Below the pieces are notes generated by a model, which saw only the letters and a list, made by a program, of their open reading frames with translations, did no database searches and was not told the origin of the DNA. A stretch of 64,000 bases of DNA from Myxococcales bacterium (GTDB lineage: Bacteria; Myxococcota_A; Polyangia; Haliangiales; Haliangiaceae): positions 1 through 64,000 of the forward strand of contig JADJGV010000006.1 in assembly GCA_016707895.1 (NCBI GenBank). Direction: 5' to 3'. The position numbers and the translations under genes are program-made. Below, piece after piece: positions 31,666 through 47,627 of this stretch (its first letter is position 1; every line of letters begins with the position of its first letter).

Positions 31666-32366
31666 TCGGAGGCTCGGGCCGGTCGCGCCAGCGCCGACCC
31701 CGATCGCGCCGCCAAGCGCGAGCGCATCCTCGATGCCGCCGAGCGGGTCTTCGCGCAGCGCGGGTTCTACGCCGCCAAGGTCGCCGACATCGCCCGCGAG
31801 GCCGGCGTCGCGGACGGCACGATCTACCTCTACTTCAAGAACAAGGACGATCTCTTGATCTGCCTGTTCGAGTCGCGGATGGAGCGGGTCATCCAGATCC
31901 TCGGCGACGCGGTCGCCGGCGCGACCGGGCCCCGGGCCCAGCTCCGGGCGTTCGTCGCCGCGTACCTGACCTTGATCGCCGACCAGCCGACCGCCGCCGA
32001 GGTCCTCACCATCGAGCTGCGGCAGTCGACCAAGTTCATGCGCGAGTACTCGCCGCAGCGGTTCGGCGAGCTGTTGCGCATCCTGGCGACGGTGATCGCC
32101 GCGGGCCAGGCCACCGGCGACTTCACCGACCAGGTCCCGGCGCCCCACGCGGCCCGGATGATCTTCGGGATGCTCGACGAGATGGCGCTGGCCTGGCTGC
32201 TCGGCCGTGCGCCACGCCGCCGCGGACAAAAGCCGGCGTCGCCCCTGGCGACCGGCCGCGAACGGGGCAAGATGCCCGCGCCCCACGGCACCGATTTCGA
32301 CATCAGCCGCGCCGCCGACTGGGTGGCGGCGCTCGTCACCACTGGCCTCGAACGAAGGAGCCCCGC

Positions 32367-32370
<4 letters not shown>
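31651..32370 (+). CDS. FadR-like TetR-family regulator of fatty-acid/electron transfer genes
   Basis: The 239-residue protein has the TetR HTH at about residues 24-70 (RERILDAAERVFAQRGFYAA, DIAREAGVADGTIYLYFKNK) and an all-helical ligand domain. TetR regulators of the FadR kind sense long-chain acyl-CoA. The operator lies over its own start, and its stop overlaps the etfB start by GTGA (32367-32370). Control of beta-oxidation electron transfer is a strong inference from operator sequence and neighbours. The C-terminal tail (from about 188) is Arg/Pro-rich and less typical. Confidence 0.9.
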
Positions 32371-33194
<824 letters not shown>

Positions 33195-33230
33195 TCCCCT
33201 CCCCTCCCTCGCACCTCTAAGGATCACGCC

Positions 33231-34199
<969 letters not shown>

Positions 34200-34225
34200 G
34201 CTGCCGCGACGACGTGTCGATGCGC

Positions 34226-34257
34226 GCCTCGGGCCCTCGCCCGGGGCGTTCGTGCTT
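34226..34257 (+). terminator. Candidate intrinsic terminator after etfA
   Basis: About 27 bases after the etfA stop, GCCTCGGGC (34226-34234) pairs with GCCCGGGGC (34239-34247) across a 4-base loop, with one G-T pair. A short T-containing tail follows, but there is no clean T run. It is a plausible terminator for the fadR-like/etfBA operon. Confidence 0.5.
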
Positions 34258-34344
34258 TCGGGGCGGCTCCGGTGACGTCGACGTCGGGCCCCCCCCCGCT
34301 GCCGAGAAGTCGCGACCGGCGCGGGGCTGGGGCATGGTCGGGGC

Positions 34345-35820
<1,476 letters not shown>

Positions 35821-35842
35821 CCGAGCACCAGCGAGGCGACGC
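35821..35842 (+). repeat. Dispersed post-stop repeat, copy 1
   Basis: Immediately after the Hsp70-like gene's TAG stop the sequence reads CCGAGCACCAGCGAGGCGAC and continues GC. The same 22-base string, with one mismatch, follows the parE stop at 58795. Both copies sit at the same distance from a TAG stop, which suggests a dispersed extragenic element. Confidence 0.6.
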
Positions 35843-35893
35843 ACTGGGGCACCGCGTCCACCGTGGATGGCTCCGTGAGAGGCGAGCGCGGCG

Positions 35894-35955
35894 GCCCACG
35901 TGGGAGCTCGGCGCGGCGTCCCACAGGGGAGCTCGGCGCGGCGTCCCACGTGGGA
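35894..35955. repeat. 25-bp iteron array with CCCACGTGGG palindromes
   Basis: Two perfect copies of CCCACGTGGG (35895-35904 and 35945-35954) flank a degenerate copy TCCCACAGGGGA (35919-35930). The motif centres are exactly 25 bases apart. The 23-base spacer copies (35902-35924 and 35927-35949) are identical apart from the ends. It lies in the 236-bp gap before the M3 peptidase gene. It could be a regulator-binding array, but no regulator is identified. Confidence 0.7.
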
Positions 35956-36056
35956 GGCCCCCCCGGCTCCGGCGCCGGGCCTGCGACGCGGTGCGACCGC
36001 GTGCGACGGCGCGCATCGGTGCTCGCGCGGGCCGGCGCGTCGCGTAGAGTGCGCGC

Positions 36057-38284
36057 ATGACCAAGCTGTCCTCGGCGCTCCTGGGTGCCGCGCTGATCGT
36101 GGGTGGGTGCTGCCCGCCCAAGAAGGCCGACACCGCCACCGCGGTGGTCACGCCGCCGACGCCCGACGCGGGCCCCACGTCGGCGCCGCCGACACCGTCC
36201 GAGGCCGCCCAGGCCGAGGTCGCGCGGCTGCGGGCGATCGCCGACGCGCACCCGCTGCTGGCGGCGTGGACCGGCGCCTACGGCGGCGTCCCGCCGTGGG
36301 ACCGGCTCGACGTGACCCAGCTGGCGTCGGCGTACGCGGCGGCGCTGCCGCTGCTCGAGGCCGAGGCCGCGGTGATCGCCGCCAACCCCGAGGCGCCGAC
36401 CTTCGCCAACACCTTCGTCCCGCTCGAGGACGCCGGCCGGCACCTCGATCGGCTCGACGCGCTGTTCGGCGTGATGACCTCGAACCTGTCGACGCCCGAG
36501 GTCCAGGCGGTCGACAAGGAGTGGTCGCCCAAGGTCGCCGCGACCTACGATCGCCTCACCTTCAACGCCGCGCTGTTCCAGCGCATCGCCGCGGTCTACG
36601 CGGCGCGCGCGTCGCTGACGCCCGAGCAGGCGCGGCTGGTGACCAGGCGCTACCAGGAGGCGGTGCGCTCGGGCGCGCAGCTCGGCGCCGCCGACCAGGC
36701 CACGCTCGGCGCGATCAACGAGCAGCTCGCCGGCAAGTTCGCCGAGTTCTCGGCCCGGGTGCTGGCCGACGAGGACACCTGGATCGTGCTCGAGTCCAAG
36801 GCCGATCTGGCCGGGCTGTCGGCGTCGCAGATCGCCGCCTACGCGGCCGCCGCCGAGGAGCGCAAGCTGCCCGGCAAGTGGGTCATCGTCAACACCCGGT
36901 CGAGCGTCGATCCGTTCCTCGCCGCGTCGGCGCGGCGCGACCTGCGGCAGCGGGTGTGGGAGGCGTTCAAGGCCCGCGGCGATCACGGCGACGCCCACGA
37001 CACCAAGGCGCTGATCACCGACATCGTCCGGCTGCGCGCCGAGCGGGCAAGCTCCTGGGCTTCGCCACCCACGCGCACTGGCGCATGGCCGACACGATGG
37101 CGGTCGATCCGGCCAAGGCCAACGACCTGATGATGCGGGTGTGGCCGGCGGCGGTGGCGCGGGTCAAGGAGGAGGTCGCCGACATGACCGCGATCGCCCG
37201 CAAGGAGCCGGGCAACCGCGCGTTCGTCCTCGAGCCGTGGGACTACCTGTACTACGCCGAGAAGGTGCGGGCGAAGAAGTACGCGCTCGATCAGACCCAG
37301 CTGACGCCGTACTTCGAGCTCGGCCACATGATCGACGCCAGCTTCTACATGGCCGAGCGGCTCTACGGGCTGCGCTTCACCGAGATCAGCGGCACCGTGC
37401 CGGTGTTCCACCCCGACGTCCGGGTGTGGAAGGTCGAGGCCGCCGACGGGCGGTACGTCGGGCTGTTCTACGGCGACTACTTCGCGCGCGCCGGCAAGCG
37501 CTCGGGCGCCTGGGCCACCAGCTACCGCCGCCACGAGACCTTCACCGGCGGAACGCTGACGCCGCTGGCCTCGAACAACAACAACTTCGTGCGCGGCGCG
37601 GCCGGCGCGCCGGTGCTGATCTCGCTCGACGACGCCGAGACCCTGTTCCACGAGTTCGGCCACGCGCTGCACGGCCTCTTGTCGGAGGTCAACTACCCCG
37701 GCCTCGGCACCACGCCGCGCGACTTCGTCGAGTACCCGTCGCAGGTCCACGAGCAGTGGGTGCTGTCGCGGCCGATCCTCGACAAGTTCGCGCTGCACTA
37801 CCAGACCGGCAAGCCGATGCCGCCGGCGCTGGTGGCCAAGATCGAGCAGGCCGCCACCTTCAACCAGGGCTACGGCACCGTCGAGTACCTGACCTCGGCG
37901 ATCCTCGACATGCGCCTGCACATGCTGCCCGACCCCAGCGCGGTCGACCCGGCGGCGTTCGAGCGCGACACGCTGGCGGCGATCGGCGCGCCGCGCGAGG
38001 TGGCGATGCGCCACCGGCTGCCGCAGTTCAACCACCTGTTCACCAGCGACGCCTACTCGGCCGGCTACTACAGCTACCTGTGGAGCGAGGTGATGGACGC
38101 CGACACCCGCGACGCGTTCCGCGAGGCCGGCGACGTGTTCGACCCGACCGTGGCCGGCAAGCTGCGACAGCACATCCTGGCGCCGGGCAACACCACCGAT
38201 CGCGCCGAGGCCTACCGCGCGTTCCGCGGCCGCGACCCCGACGTCGGCGCGCTCCTGCGCAAGCGCGGCTTCCCGACCAAGTAG
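36057..38284 (+). pseudogene. M3-family zinc metallopeptidase lipoprotein with a single-base frameshift
   Basis: Two reading frames together encode one M3-type oligopeptidase lipoprotein. The first part (from ATG 36057) has a lipobox (Val-Gly-Gly-Cys) and the helical N-terminal domain. It goes out of frame at about 37048, where GAGCGGGCAAGCTCC should read with one more C. The continuation is in the next frame: KLLGFATHAHWRM, then the zinc site HEFGHALHG, and GYGTVEYLTSAILDM, ending at 38284. The joined protein is about 740 residues, normal for the family. Translated as given, the first frame stops at 37130 with a foreign tail. A sequencing error is as likely as real inactivation, because the rest is perfectly kept. 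Confidence 0.85.
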
Positions 38285-38346
38285 CCGCGCGCCGGCGAGG
38301 CGCTCCGCCACGCCGCGCGAGACCGCCGCCCAGGTACACTGCCGCG

Positions 38347-39129
38347 GTGCGCGTCACCGTGCTCCAGAGCGGCATCTGGCAGACCAACAGCTCGGTGATC
38401 AGCGCCGGCGGCGCGGTGCTGGTGATCGATCCGGCGTACTTCCCGCGCGAACTCGACGCGCTCGCCGCGGCGGCGCGGGCCGCCGGCCAGGTCGCGGCGG
38501 TGGCGTTCACCCACGGCCACTGGGATCACGTCATGGGCCACGCCGCGCTGCCCGAGGCGCCGGTGTGGCTGTCGAGCGTGCTCGACCAGGCCATCGCCAC
38601 CGACGACCCGCGCGCGGCGCAGCACCTGGCCGACGCCCGCGACTTCGACGGCCGCTGGTACGTGCCGCGCCCGCACGGCCACCGCTGGCCGGCCGCGCGC
38701 CGGGCGATCGCCGACGGCGAGGCCCTGGCGCTGGGGCCGCTGACGGTCCGCGCGCTGCACCTGCCCGGCCACAGCCCCGACGGCCTCGCGCTGCGCATCG
38801 GCGGCACCGTGTGGTGCGGCGACTACCTATCGCCGTGCGAGATCCCGTTCGTCGACGACGCGGCCGCCTACCGCGCGACGCTCGCGCGGCTCGGCGCCGA
38901 GCTGACCGACGCCGCCGAGGTGATCCCGGGGCACGGGCCGCGGCTCACCGCCGCCGAGGCCCGGGCGATCTGCGACCAGGACCTCGCCTACCTCGACGGC
39001 CTGCTCGCCGCCCGCGACGCCACCGCCGCGGCCGCGATCCCGCTGCCGCGCGCTGCCGACGTGCCCGGGATGCGGGACCACCACGCGGCCAACGGCGCCA
39101 AGGTCCTTTCCGCCGCCGCCGTGCGCTAA
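38347..39129 (+). CDS. Metallo-beta-lactamase-fold hydrolase
   Basis: The 260-residue protein has the MBL signature THGHWDH (residues about 58-64), the downstream metal ligands GHSPDGLAL, CGDYLSP and PGHGPRL, and the usual alternating alpha/beta pattern. MBL enzymes hydrolyse thioesters, lactones or phosphodiesters; the substrate here is unknown. It starts with GTG 38347, 63 bp after the M3 gene. No signal peptide, so cytoplasmic. Confidence 0.88.
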   Translation: MRVTVLQSGIWQTNSSVISAGGAVLVIDPAYFPRELDALAAAARAAGQVAAVAFTHGHWDHVMGHAALPEAPVWLSSVLDQAIATDDPRAAQHLADARDFDGRWYVPRPHGHRWPAARRAIADGEALALGPLTVRALHLPGHSPDGLALRIGGTVWCGDYLSPCEIPFVDDAAAYRATLARLGAELTDAAEVIPGHGPRLTAAEARAICDQDLAYLDGLLAARDATAAAAIPLPRAADVPGMRDHHAANGAKVLSAAAVR

Positions 39130-39178
39130 AGCGCCGTGGCCCCGCCGGGGCGGCGCGGGTTGGCTATACTCACCCGAC

Positions 39179-40158
39179 ATGGCCGCGATCGCTCCGCAAC
39201 CGGCCGACGCGCCCGCCGCCACCCTGCTGGCCGCGGTGCGTCGCCTCGAGTCCAGCATCGCGTCGGTGGTGCGCGGCAAGCCCGGCGCGATCCGGCTGGC
39301 GGTGACCACGCTCCTGGCCCGCGGCCACCTGCTGATCGAGGACATCCCCGGGGTCGGCAAGACCACGCTGGCCCGGGCGCTGGCGGCGTCGGTGGGCGGC
39401 AGCTTCCACCGCATCCAGTTCACCAGCGATCTGCTGCCCTCGGACATCACCGGCGTGTCGATCTACGACGCCGCCGGCAAGACCTTCGAGCTCCGGCGCG
39501 GGCCGATCTTCGCCAACGTGGTGCTGGCCGACGAGATCAACCGCACCGCGCCCCGCACCCAGTCGGCCTTGCTCGAGGCGATGAGCGAGGGCCAGGTCTC
39601 GATCGACGACGTCACCCACCGGCTGCCGACGCCGTTCCTGGTGCTGGCCACCCAGAACCCGGTCGAGCACTTCGGCACCTACCCGCTGCCCGAGTCGCAG
39701 ATGGATCGGTTCCTGCTCCGCATCCAGCTCGGCTACCCCGATCGCGCGGTCGAGCGCGCGCTGCTCCGCGATCGCACCGGGGAGGATCCGGTGACCGCGC
39801 TGACCCCGGTGATCGATCACGCCGCGATCGCCGCCGCCCAGGCCGCCGTGGAGCGGGTGCGCATCGACGACGCCCTCCTCGACTACGCGCTGGCGATCGT
39901 CGACGAGACCCGCAAGAGCGCCCACGTCGCGGTCGGGGTGTCGACCCGCGGCGCGCTGGCCTGGACCCGGGCCGCCCAGGCCCACGCCTTCGTCGACGGC
40001 CGCACCTACTGCGTGCCCGACGACTGGAAGCAGCTGGCGGTGCCGGCGCTGGCCCACCGGATCACGCTGCCCGCCGCCCACGACTCGCTCGGCCGGGCCC
40101 GCGCCGAGGCCGAGCGGGCCATCGCCGACATCGTCGCGCGGGTGCCGGTCCCGACCTG

Positions 40159-40159
<1 letters not shown>
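39179..40159 (+). CDS. MoxR-family AAA+ ATPase
   Basis: The 326-residue ATPase has Walker A GVGKTTLARA (EDIPGVGKTTLARALA), Walker B VVLADEINRTAPRTQSALLEAM (LADEINR), sensor ATQNPVEHFGTYPLPESQMDRF and SRGALAWTRAAQ-type sensor 2. MoxR ATPases act as chaperones for von Willebrand or DUF58 partners in cell-envelope or stress pathways. The stop overlaps the next gene by one base, matching the common MoxR-DUF58-transglutaminase operon. Confidence 0.93.
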
Positions 40160-41268
<1,109 letters not shown>

Positions 41269-41275
41269 CCGCGCG

Positions 41276-43462
<2,187 letters not shown>

Positions 43463-43592
43463 GCCCCGGCGCGGCTGACGGCGTGACAACCGCCACCCGA
43501 TCGGCTTGCCAATCTGGCGCGCGCGCCGAGCGAAGTTGAGCCGTCGAGAGGCGCATGTTAGCCATGGGGCTGGCTTCCGCCGCCGCCGCTGG

Positions 43593-43608
43593 CGGCACTG
43601 CCCTTGCA
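43593..43608 (+). promoter_or_regulatory. Candidate sigma-54 promoter (-24/-12)
   Basis: CGGCACTGCCCTTGCA matches the sigma-54 pattern TGGCACG-N4-TTGCA with GG and GC spaced ten bases apart. It lies 14 bases before the ATG at 43622, so transcripts starting 12 bases after the -12 box would be nearly leaderless or the start could be downstream. The NtrC-type activator at 19208 makes sigma-54 control plausible; not verified. Confidence 0.4.
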
Positions 43609-43621
43609 AAGGCCCGTCCTG

Positions 43622-45538
43622 ATGTCGCTCCGTCTGCCTCTCGTCGCCGTCGCCCTGGCGCTGCTCGCGCCCGCGGTCCACGCGGAACCGCTGAGCAGCG
43701 GCACGGTGAAGTTGACGCTCAAGCTGCCGCCCGAGGACGGCGGCACCGGCTTCACCGCCCCGAGCGCGGTGTACCTGGCGCGCTACTTCAACTTCGCGCG
43801 GTGCATGTGCGACACCGACACGACCACGAAGGAGTACGAGATCGAGTACACGTGGGACGGCATGGCGCCGTCACCGGTGCCGAGCCAGGAGCTGCACCCG
43901 TGGTCGGGCGAGGGCTGCGACGCCGACATGACCTCGGTGCGCGACGGCCAGTGCACCGCCCACGACATCTTCACGCCGGCGTCGATCAGCACGATCAAGC
44001 GCGTCGACTACGACGCCCAGGCCCTGATGTCGCACCCCGCCGACACCGAGGCGTGCCCCGACGTCACGCGGTCGGTCCAGCACTGGCTGGTGACCCAGAC
44101 CGGCGACACCTGGGACGAGACCCCGCGGTTCGCGCTGGCCAACGCGATCGTCGCCGACATGAAGGCGCCGCCGCTGCCCACCACGCTCACGCTCACGCCG
44201 CGCGAGAGCGGGATCACGCTGGAGTGGGAGGCGCTGTCGGACACCACCGACGTGAAGTACTTCCAGGCGCTGTGCACGAAGGCCGACGGCAGCCGGGCCC
44301 ACGACAGCGCGACCAACGCCGCGCAGTACGAGACCCCGACCAGCATGTGCGGCGCCTCCCACGCGTACGCGATCGCCAACGCCACGCTGACCAACCCCGG
44401 CCCCGAGCCGACGGCCGACCTGCCGGCGCCGCTGGCGGCGCTCGATCCCACGTACGTCTGCGGCGAGGCCTCGGGCACCGCCCGCGCGATCACGCTCGAC
44501 GACCTCGACAACGGCACGGCCTACCGGGTCGTGCTGGTCGCCGTCGACAACAGCCGCAACCTCGCCGCGATCGGCATCGACCAGCCGATCACGCCGCAGC
44601 AGGTGATCGACTTCTGGGAGGAGCTCAACAACGAAGACCCGTACATCCAGGGCGGGCTGTGCATCGCCTCGGTCGACGGCCGCGGCGATCTCGGCGGCGC
44701 GCTGGTCGTCGCGCTGGCGATCGGCGCGGTGATCCGCCGTCGGCGCCGCCGCAGCCGCCGGCTCGCGCGGCTGGCCGCGCTGGCGCTGGTGCTGGCGCCG
44801 GCCGTGGCCTCGGCCCAGGCCAGCTACTCGCCGTACTGGCAGGCCGACGCCGACGAAGAACTCGGGATGTCCGAGCCGACCTGGACGATGGGGCTGCGCC
44901 TGGGCCCGTACGTGCCGTCGATCGACGCCAAGTTCGACTCCAGCCCCGGGCCGTACGCGCGCACGTTCTTGAACGACAGCGTCATGTTCGCGGTCGACGT
45001 GCACCGGGTGTGGCCGCTCCTGCGCGGCCAGCTCGGCGTCGGCGTGACCGTCGGCTACTACTCGAACTCGACCCAGGCCTTCCAGGACGGCACCACGCCG
45101 GCCACGCCCGACCGCCCGCGGGCCAAGGACAACCTGACCCGGCTGTCGATCGTGCCCACCGCGGTCACGGCGATCTACCGCGCGACGATCTTCGACGACG
45201 AGTTCGGCGTGCCGCTGGTGCCGTACCTGCGCGGCGGCGTGGCCTACGACGTCTGGTGGATCAAGAACCCCGCCGACGAGCTGTCGCACCACATGAGCTG
45301 CCCGACCTGCGACGACCGCGCGCTCGGCGGGTCGATCGGCGTCGTCGGCGCGGTCGGGCTGGCGGTGCGCGCCGAGCGCATCGACCCCGACGCCGCGATG
45401 TCGATGCAGAACTCCGGCCTCGAGCACGCCGGCTTCTTCGCCGAGCTGGAGATGGGGTGGATCGACGGGTTCGGCAACGACAAGAAGCTGTCGGTCGGGG
45501 ACACCACCTGGTTCGGCGGCGTCTCGTTCGAGTTTTGA
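43622..45538 (+). CDS. Fused surface protein and outer-membrane beta-barrel (MXAN_2561/2562-like)
   Basis: This 638-residue protein looks like two proteins joined in frame. Residues 1-375 have a signal peptide (MSLRLPLVAVALALLAPAVHA), Cys-containing beta domains (one fibronectin-like part around residues 190-320) and a C-terminal sorting-like signal: a Cys, a Gly-rich stretch, the helix GALVVALAIGAVI and six Arg. Directly after the Arg run comes a second signal-peptide-like stretch (LARLAALALVLAPAVASAQA), then a beta-barrel-like domain ending in Phe (GGVSFEF). No stop separates them. The two halves resemble neighbouring families I know as MXAN_2561 (surface, MXYO-CTERM) and MXAN_2562 (barrel). 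A GTG inside the Arg run (VIRRRR) could start the second protein separately. Confidence 0.7.
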   Translation: MSLRLPLVAVALALLAPAVHAEPLSSGTVKLTLKLPPEDGGTGFTAPSAVYLARYFNFARCMCDTDTTTKEYEIEYTWDGMAPSPVPSQELHPWSGEGCDADMTSVRDGQCTAHDIFTPASISTIKRVDYDAQALMSHPADTEACPDVTRSVQHWLVTQTGDTWDETPRFALANAIVADMKAPPLPTTLTLTPRESGITLEWEALSDTTDVKYFQALCTKADGSRAHDSATNAAQYETPTSMCGASHAYAIANATLTNPGPEPTADLPAPLAALDPTYVCGEASGTARAITLDDLDNGTAYRVVLVAVDNSRNLAAIGIDQPITPQQVIDFWEELNNEDPYIQGGLCIASVDGRGDLGGALVVALAIGAVIRRRRRRSRRLARLAALALVLAPAVASAQASYSPYWQADADEELGMSEPTWTMGLRLGPYVPSIDAKFDSSPGPYARTFLNDSVMFAVDVHRVWPLLRGQLGVGVTVGYYSNSTQAFQDGTTPATPDRPRAKDNLTRLSIVPTAVTAIYRATIFDDEFGVPLVPYLRGGVAYDVWWIKNPADELSHHMSCPTCDDRALGGSIGVVGAVGLAVRAERIDPDAAMSMQNSGLEHAGFFAELEMGWIDGFGNDKKLSVGDTTWFGGVSFEF

Positions 45539-46338
45539 GCGACGACGACGACACCGGCGGCGGCCGGCGCCAGGTGCGCCTGACCGTCGAGTATGACGGC
45601 ACCGGCCTGGCCGGCTGGCAGCGCCAGCTCAACGCGCCGACCGTGCAGGGCCACCTGGAGGCGGCGCTGAGCCAGCTGCTCGCCGCGCCGACCACGGTCA
45701 CCGGCGCGTCGCGCACCGACGCCGGCGTCCACGCGCAGGGTCAGGTCGCCAGCTTCCGCACCGATCGCGCCATCCCGCTGCAGGGCATCCGCCGCGGGCT
45801 CAACACGCTCCTGCCGCCGCAGATCGCGATCACCGAGGCCCTCGACGTCGACGACCAGTTTCACCCGCGGTTCTCGGCCACCGGCAAGCACTACCGGTAC
45901 CTGGTCTTCTCCCGCCCCGACCGCTCGCCGCGCTGGGCCGGCTGGGCCTGGCACCGCCGGACCCCGCTCGATCGCGACGCGATGGCCACCGCCGCCGCCG
46001 CGCTGGTCGGCGAGCACGACTACGCGGCGTTCCGCGCCGCCGGCTGCACCGCCCGCACCACCCGGCGGCGCATCGAGACCATCGCGCTGTCGAGCCCCGA
46101 GCCGGGGCTCCTGGCCATCGACGTGCGCGGCAACGCGTTCCTGCGCAACATGGTGCGGATCATCGCCGGCACCCTGGTCGACGTCGGCGAGGGGCGCCTG
46201 ACGCCGGCCCAGGTCACTGAAATCCTTGTGAGTCTCGACCGGGCCCGGGGGGGCCAGACCGCCCCGGCGCAGGGGCTGACGCTGGTGGAGGTCTTCTACG
46301 ACGGCAGTCGTGTAAGCTCGCGGCCGCACACGCGTTGA
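45535..46338 (+). CDS. truA: tRNA pseudouridine(38-40) synthase
   Basis: TruA forms pseudouridine at tRNA positions 38-40. The 267-residue protein has YDGTGLAGWQRQ, the active-site motif GASRTDAGVHAQGQVASF with catalytic Asp62, RYLV, FLRNMVRIIAGTLVDVG and GLTLVEVFY. It begins with TTG 45535, which overlaps the previous stop (TTGA). An upstream start is possible but adds no conserved residues. Length is normal. Confidence 0.95.
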   Translation: MSDDDDTGGGRRQVRLTVEYDGTGLAGWQRQLNAPTVQGHLEAALSQLLAAPTTVTGASRTDAGVHAQGQVASFRTDRAIPLQGIRRGLNTLLPPQIAITEALDVDDQFHPRFSATGKHYRYLVFSRPDRSPRWAGWAWHRRTPLDRDAMATAAAALVGEHDYAAFRAAGCTARTTRRRIETIALSSPEPGLLAIDVRGNAFLRNMVRIIAGTLVDVGEGRLTPAQVTEILVSLDRARGGQTAPAQGLTLVEVFYDGSRVSSRPHTR

Positions 46339-46351
46339 GGAGAGGACCGCC

Positions 46352-46945
46352 GTGGTCTCGGAACCTGCCAGCGAGCTCCCGCTCGACGAAGAAGCGCGGC
46401 TCATCCGGCAAGCCCAGGGCGGCGATCTCGACGCCATGCGCCCGCTCCTCGAACGCTACGCCCCACCGCTCTACGCCACGGTGATCTTGCCGCGGCTGGG
46501 CAACGCGGTGTCCGCCGAGGAGGTCTTGCGCGACACGCTCGCCACCGCGGTCGAGAAGATCGACCGCTTCACCTGGCAGGGCAAGACCATCTACCCGTGG
46601 CTGCGCCAGATCGCGATCAACAAGATCTTCGACGTGCACCGCAGCGCCAAGCGGTCGCGGCGGCTGGCCGACGCGATGGCCCACGAGGTCGCGACCGAGA
46701 CCGACCCCGAGAGCTCGGCCGACGCGCTCTTGATGGCCGACCAGGAGCGCGCCCGCCAGCGCGCGCTGATCGAGTCGACCCTGACCGACCTGCCCGAGCG
46801 CTACCGCACCGCCATCGAGCTGCGCCTGATCGGCGAGCTGTCGCGCGACGAGTGCGCGCGGCGCCTGCAGATCTCGGTCGGCGCCTTCGACGTCCTCCTC
46901 CACCGGGCCGTGCGTGCGTTCCGCAAGCACGTCGTGTCCTTGTGA
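46352..46945 (+). CDS. ECF-type RNA polymerase sigma factor
   Basis: The 197-residue sigma factor has region 2 (LIRQAQGGDLDAMRPLLERY, EEVLRDTLATAVEKIDRF, PWLRQIAINKIFDVHRSAKR) and region 4 (LTDLPERYRTAIELRLIG, ELSRDECARRLQISVGAFDV). GTG 46352 follows a strong AGGAGAGGA Shine-Dalgarno. It is first in a five-gene plus-strand operon with a membrane protein, a TPR-like lipoprotein and two Cys-rich lipoproteins, and likely controls its own operon. Confidence 0.9.
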   Translation: MVSEPASELPLDEEARLIRQAQGGDLDAMRPLLERYAPPLYATVILPRLGNAVSAEEVLRDTLATAVEKIDRFTWQGKTIYPWLRQIAINKIFDVHRSAKRSRRLADAMAHEVATETDPESSADALLMADQERARQRALIESTLTDLPERYRTAIELRLIGELSRDECARRLQISVGAFDVLLHRAVRAFRKHVVSL

Positions 46946-46982
46946 GGGGAACGTCGCGCTTCCCGACCCTCGTGACCACCTC

Positions 46983-47627
46983 GTGACCTCCACCATGCGC
47001 CCCGACGACCCCACCGACCTGCCCCCCGACGACGACGCCGTGCCCGCGCCCGACGCGCCCGCCGACGCCAGCGAGCGCGCCCGCGCCAAGGCCTTCGCCG
47101 AGCTGATCGACAAGGTCGTCGCCGGCCGCCCCCCCGCGGCCGTGCCATCGGAGCAGCAGGAGCTGCTCGAGGTCGCGACCGCGCTGCGGGCCAGCGTGCG
47201 CCCGGTCGAGCTCGGCGCCAGCCGGCGATCGGCGATCGTCGAGTCGGCGCTGGCCGCGGCGATCGATCGCCGCGCCGGCGGCCACGGCCGAGTCAGCGCG
47301 TCGCTGCCGGTGGTGCCGATCGGCCGGGCCGCGGCCCGCCGCGGCGCGCGCACGCCCTGGCTGATCGCCGCGACGACCAGCCTGGTCGCGGCCGCGGCGC
47401 TGACCTTGTGGCTCCGCGATCGCGGCGCGCCGCGCGCCGCCCCACCCGCGCCGGCCACCGCCGCCGCCGCCCCGCTGCCGCTGGAGCTGCGCTCGCGCCC
47501 GGCCGATCCGCTGGTCGGCGCGATCCCCGCCGAGCGGGCCGGCGCCGCGCTGGATCGGATCGACACCATCTACGCCGATCGCCTGGACGGCTTCCGCGCG
47601 CGTACGATGTCTGGAGGTTTGCGATGA
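46983..47627 (+). CDS. Single-pass membrane protein, candidate anti-sigma factor
   Basis: The 214-residue protein has an acidic Pro/Asp N-terminus, a helical segment (ERARAKAFAELIDKVVAGRPPAAV) and one transmembrane helix (about 125-144: TPWLIAATTSLVAAAALTLWL). A Pro/Ala-rich extracytoplasmic tail follows. It lacks the zinc-binding His/Cys of classic anti-sigma factors. Its place directly after an ECF sigma gene suggests an anti-sigma role by inference. GTG 46983 or ATG 46995 could start it. Its stop overlaps the next gene by ATGA. Confidence 0.65.
   Translation: MTSTMRPDDPTDLPPDDDAVPAPDAPADASERARAKAFAELIDKVVAGRPPAAVPSEQQELLEVATALRASVRPVELGASRRSAIVESALAAAIDRRAGGHGRVSASLPVVPIGRAAARRGARTPWLIAATTSLVAAAALTLWLRDRGAPRAAPPAPATAAAAPLPLELRSRPADPLVGAIPAERAGAALDRIDTIYADRLDGFRARTMSGGLR

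Noticed and set aside
35894..35955. Could the 25-bp repeat be a CRISPR array
   Set aside because: Only two to three units, no variable spacers (the spacer is identical), and no cas gene in the window.
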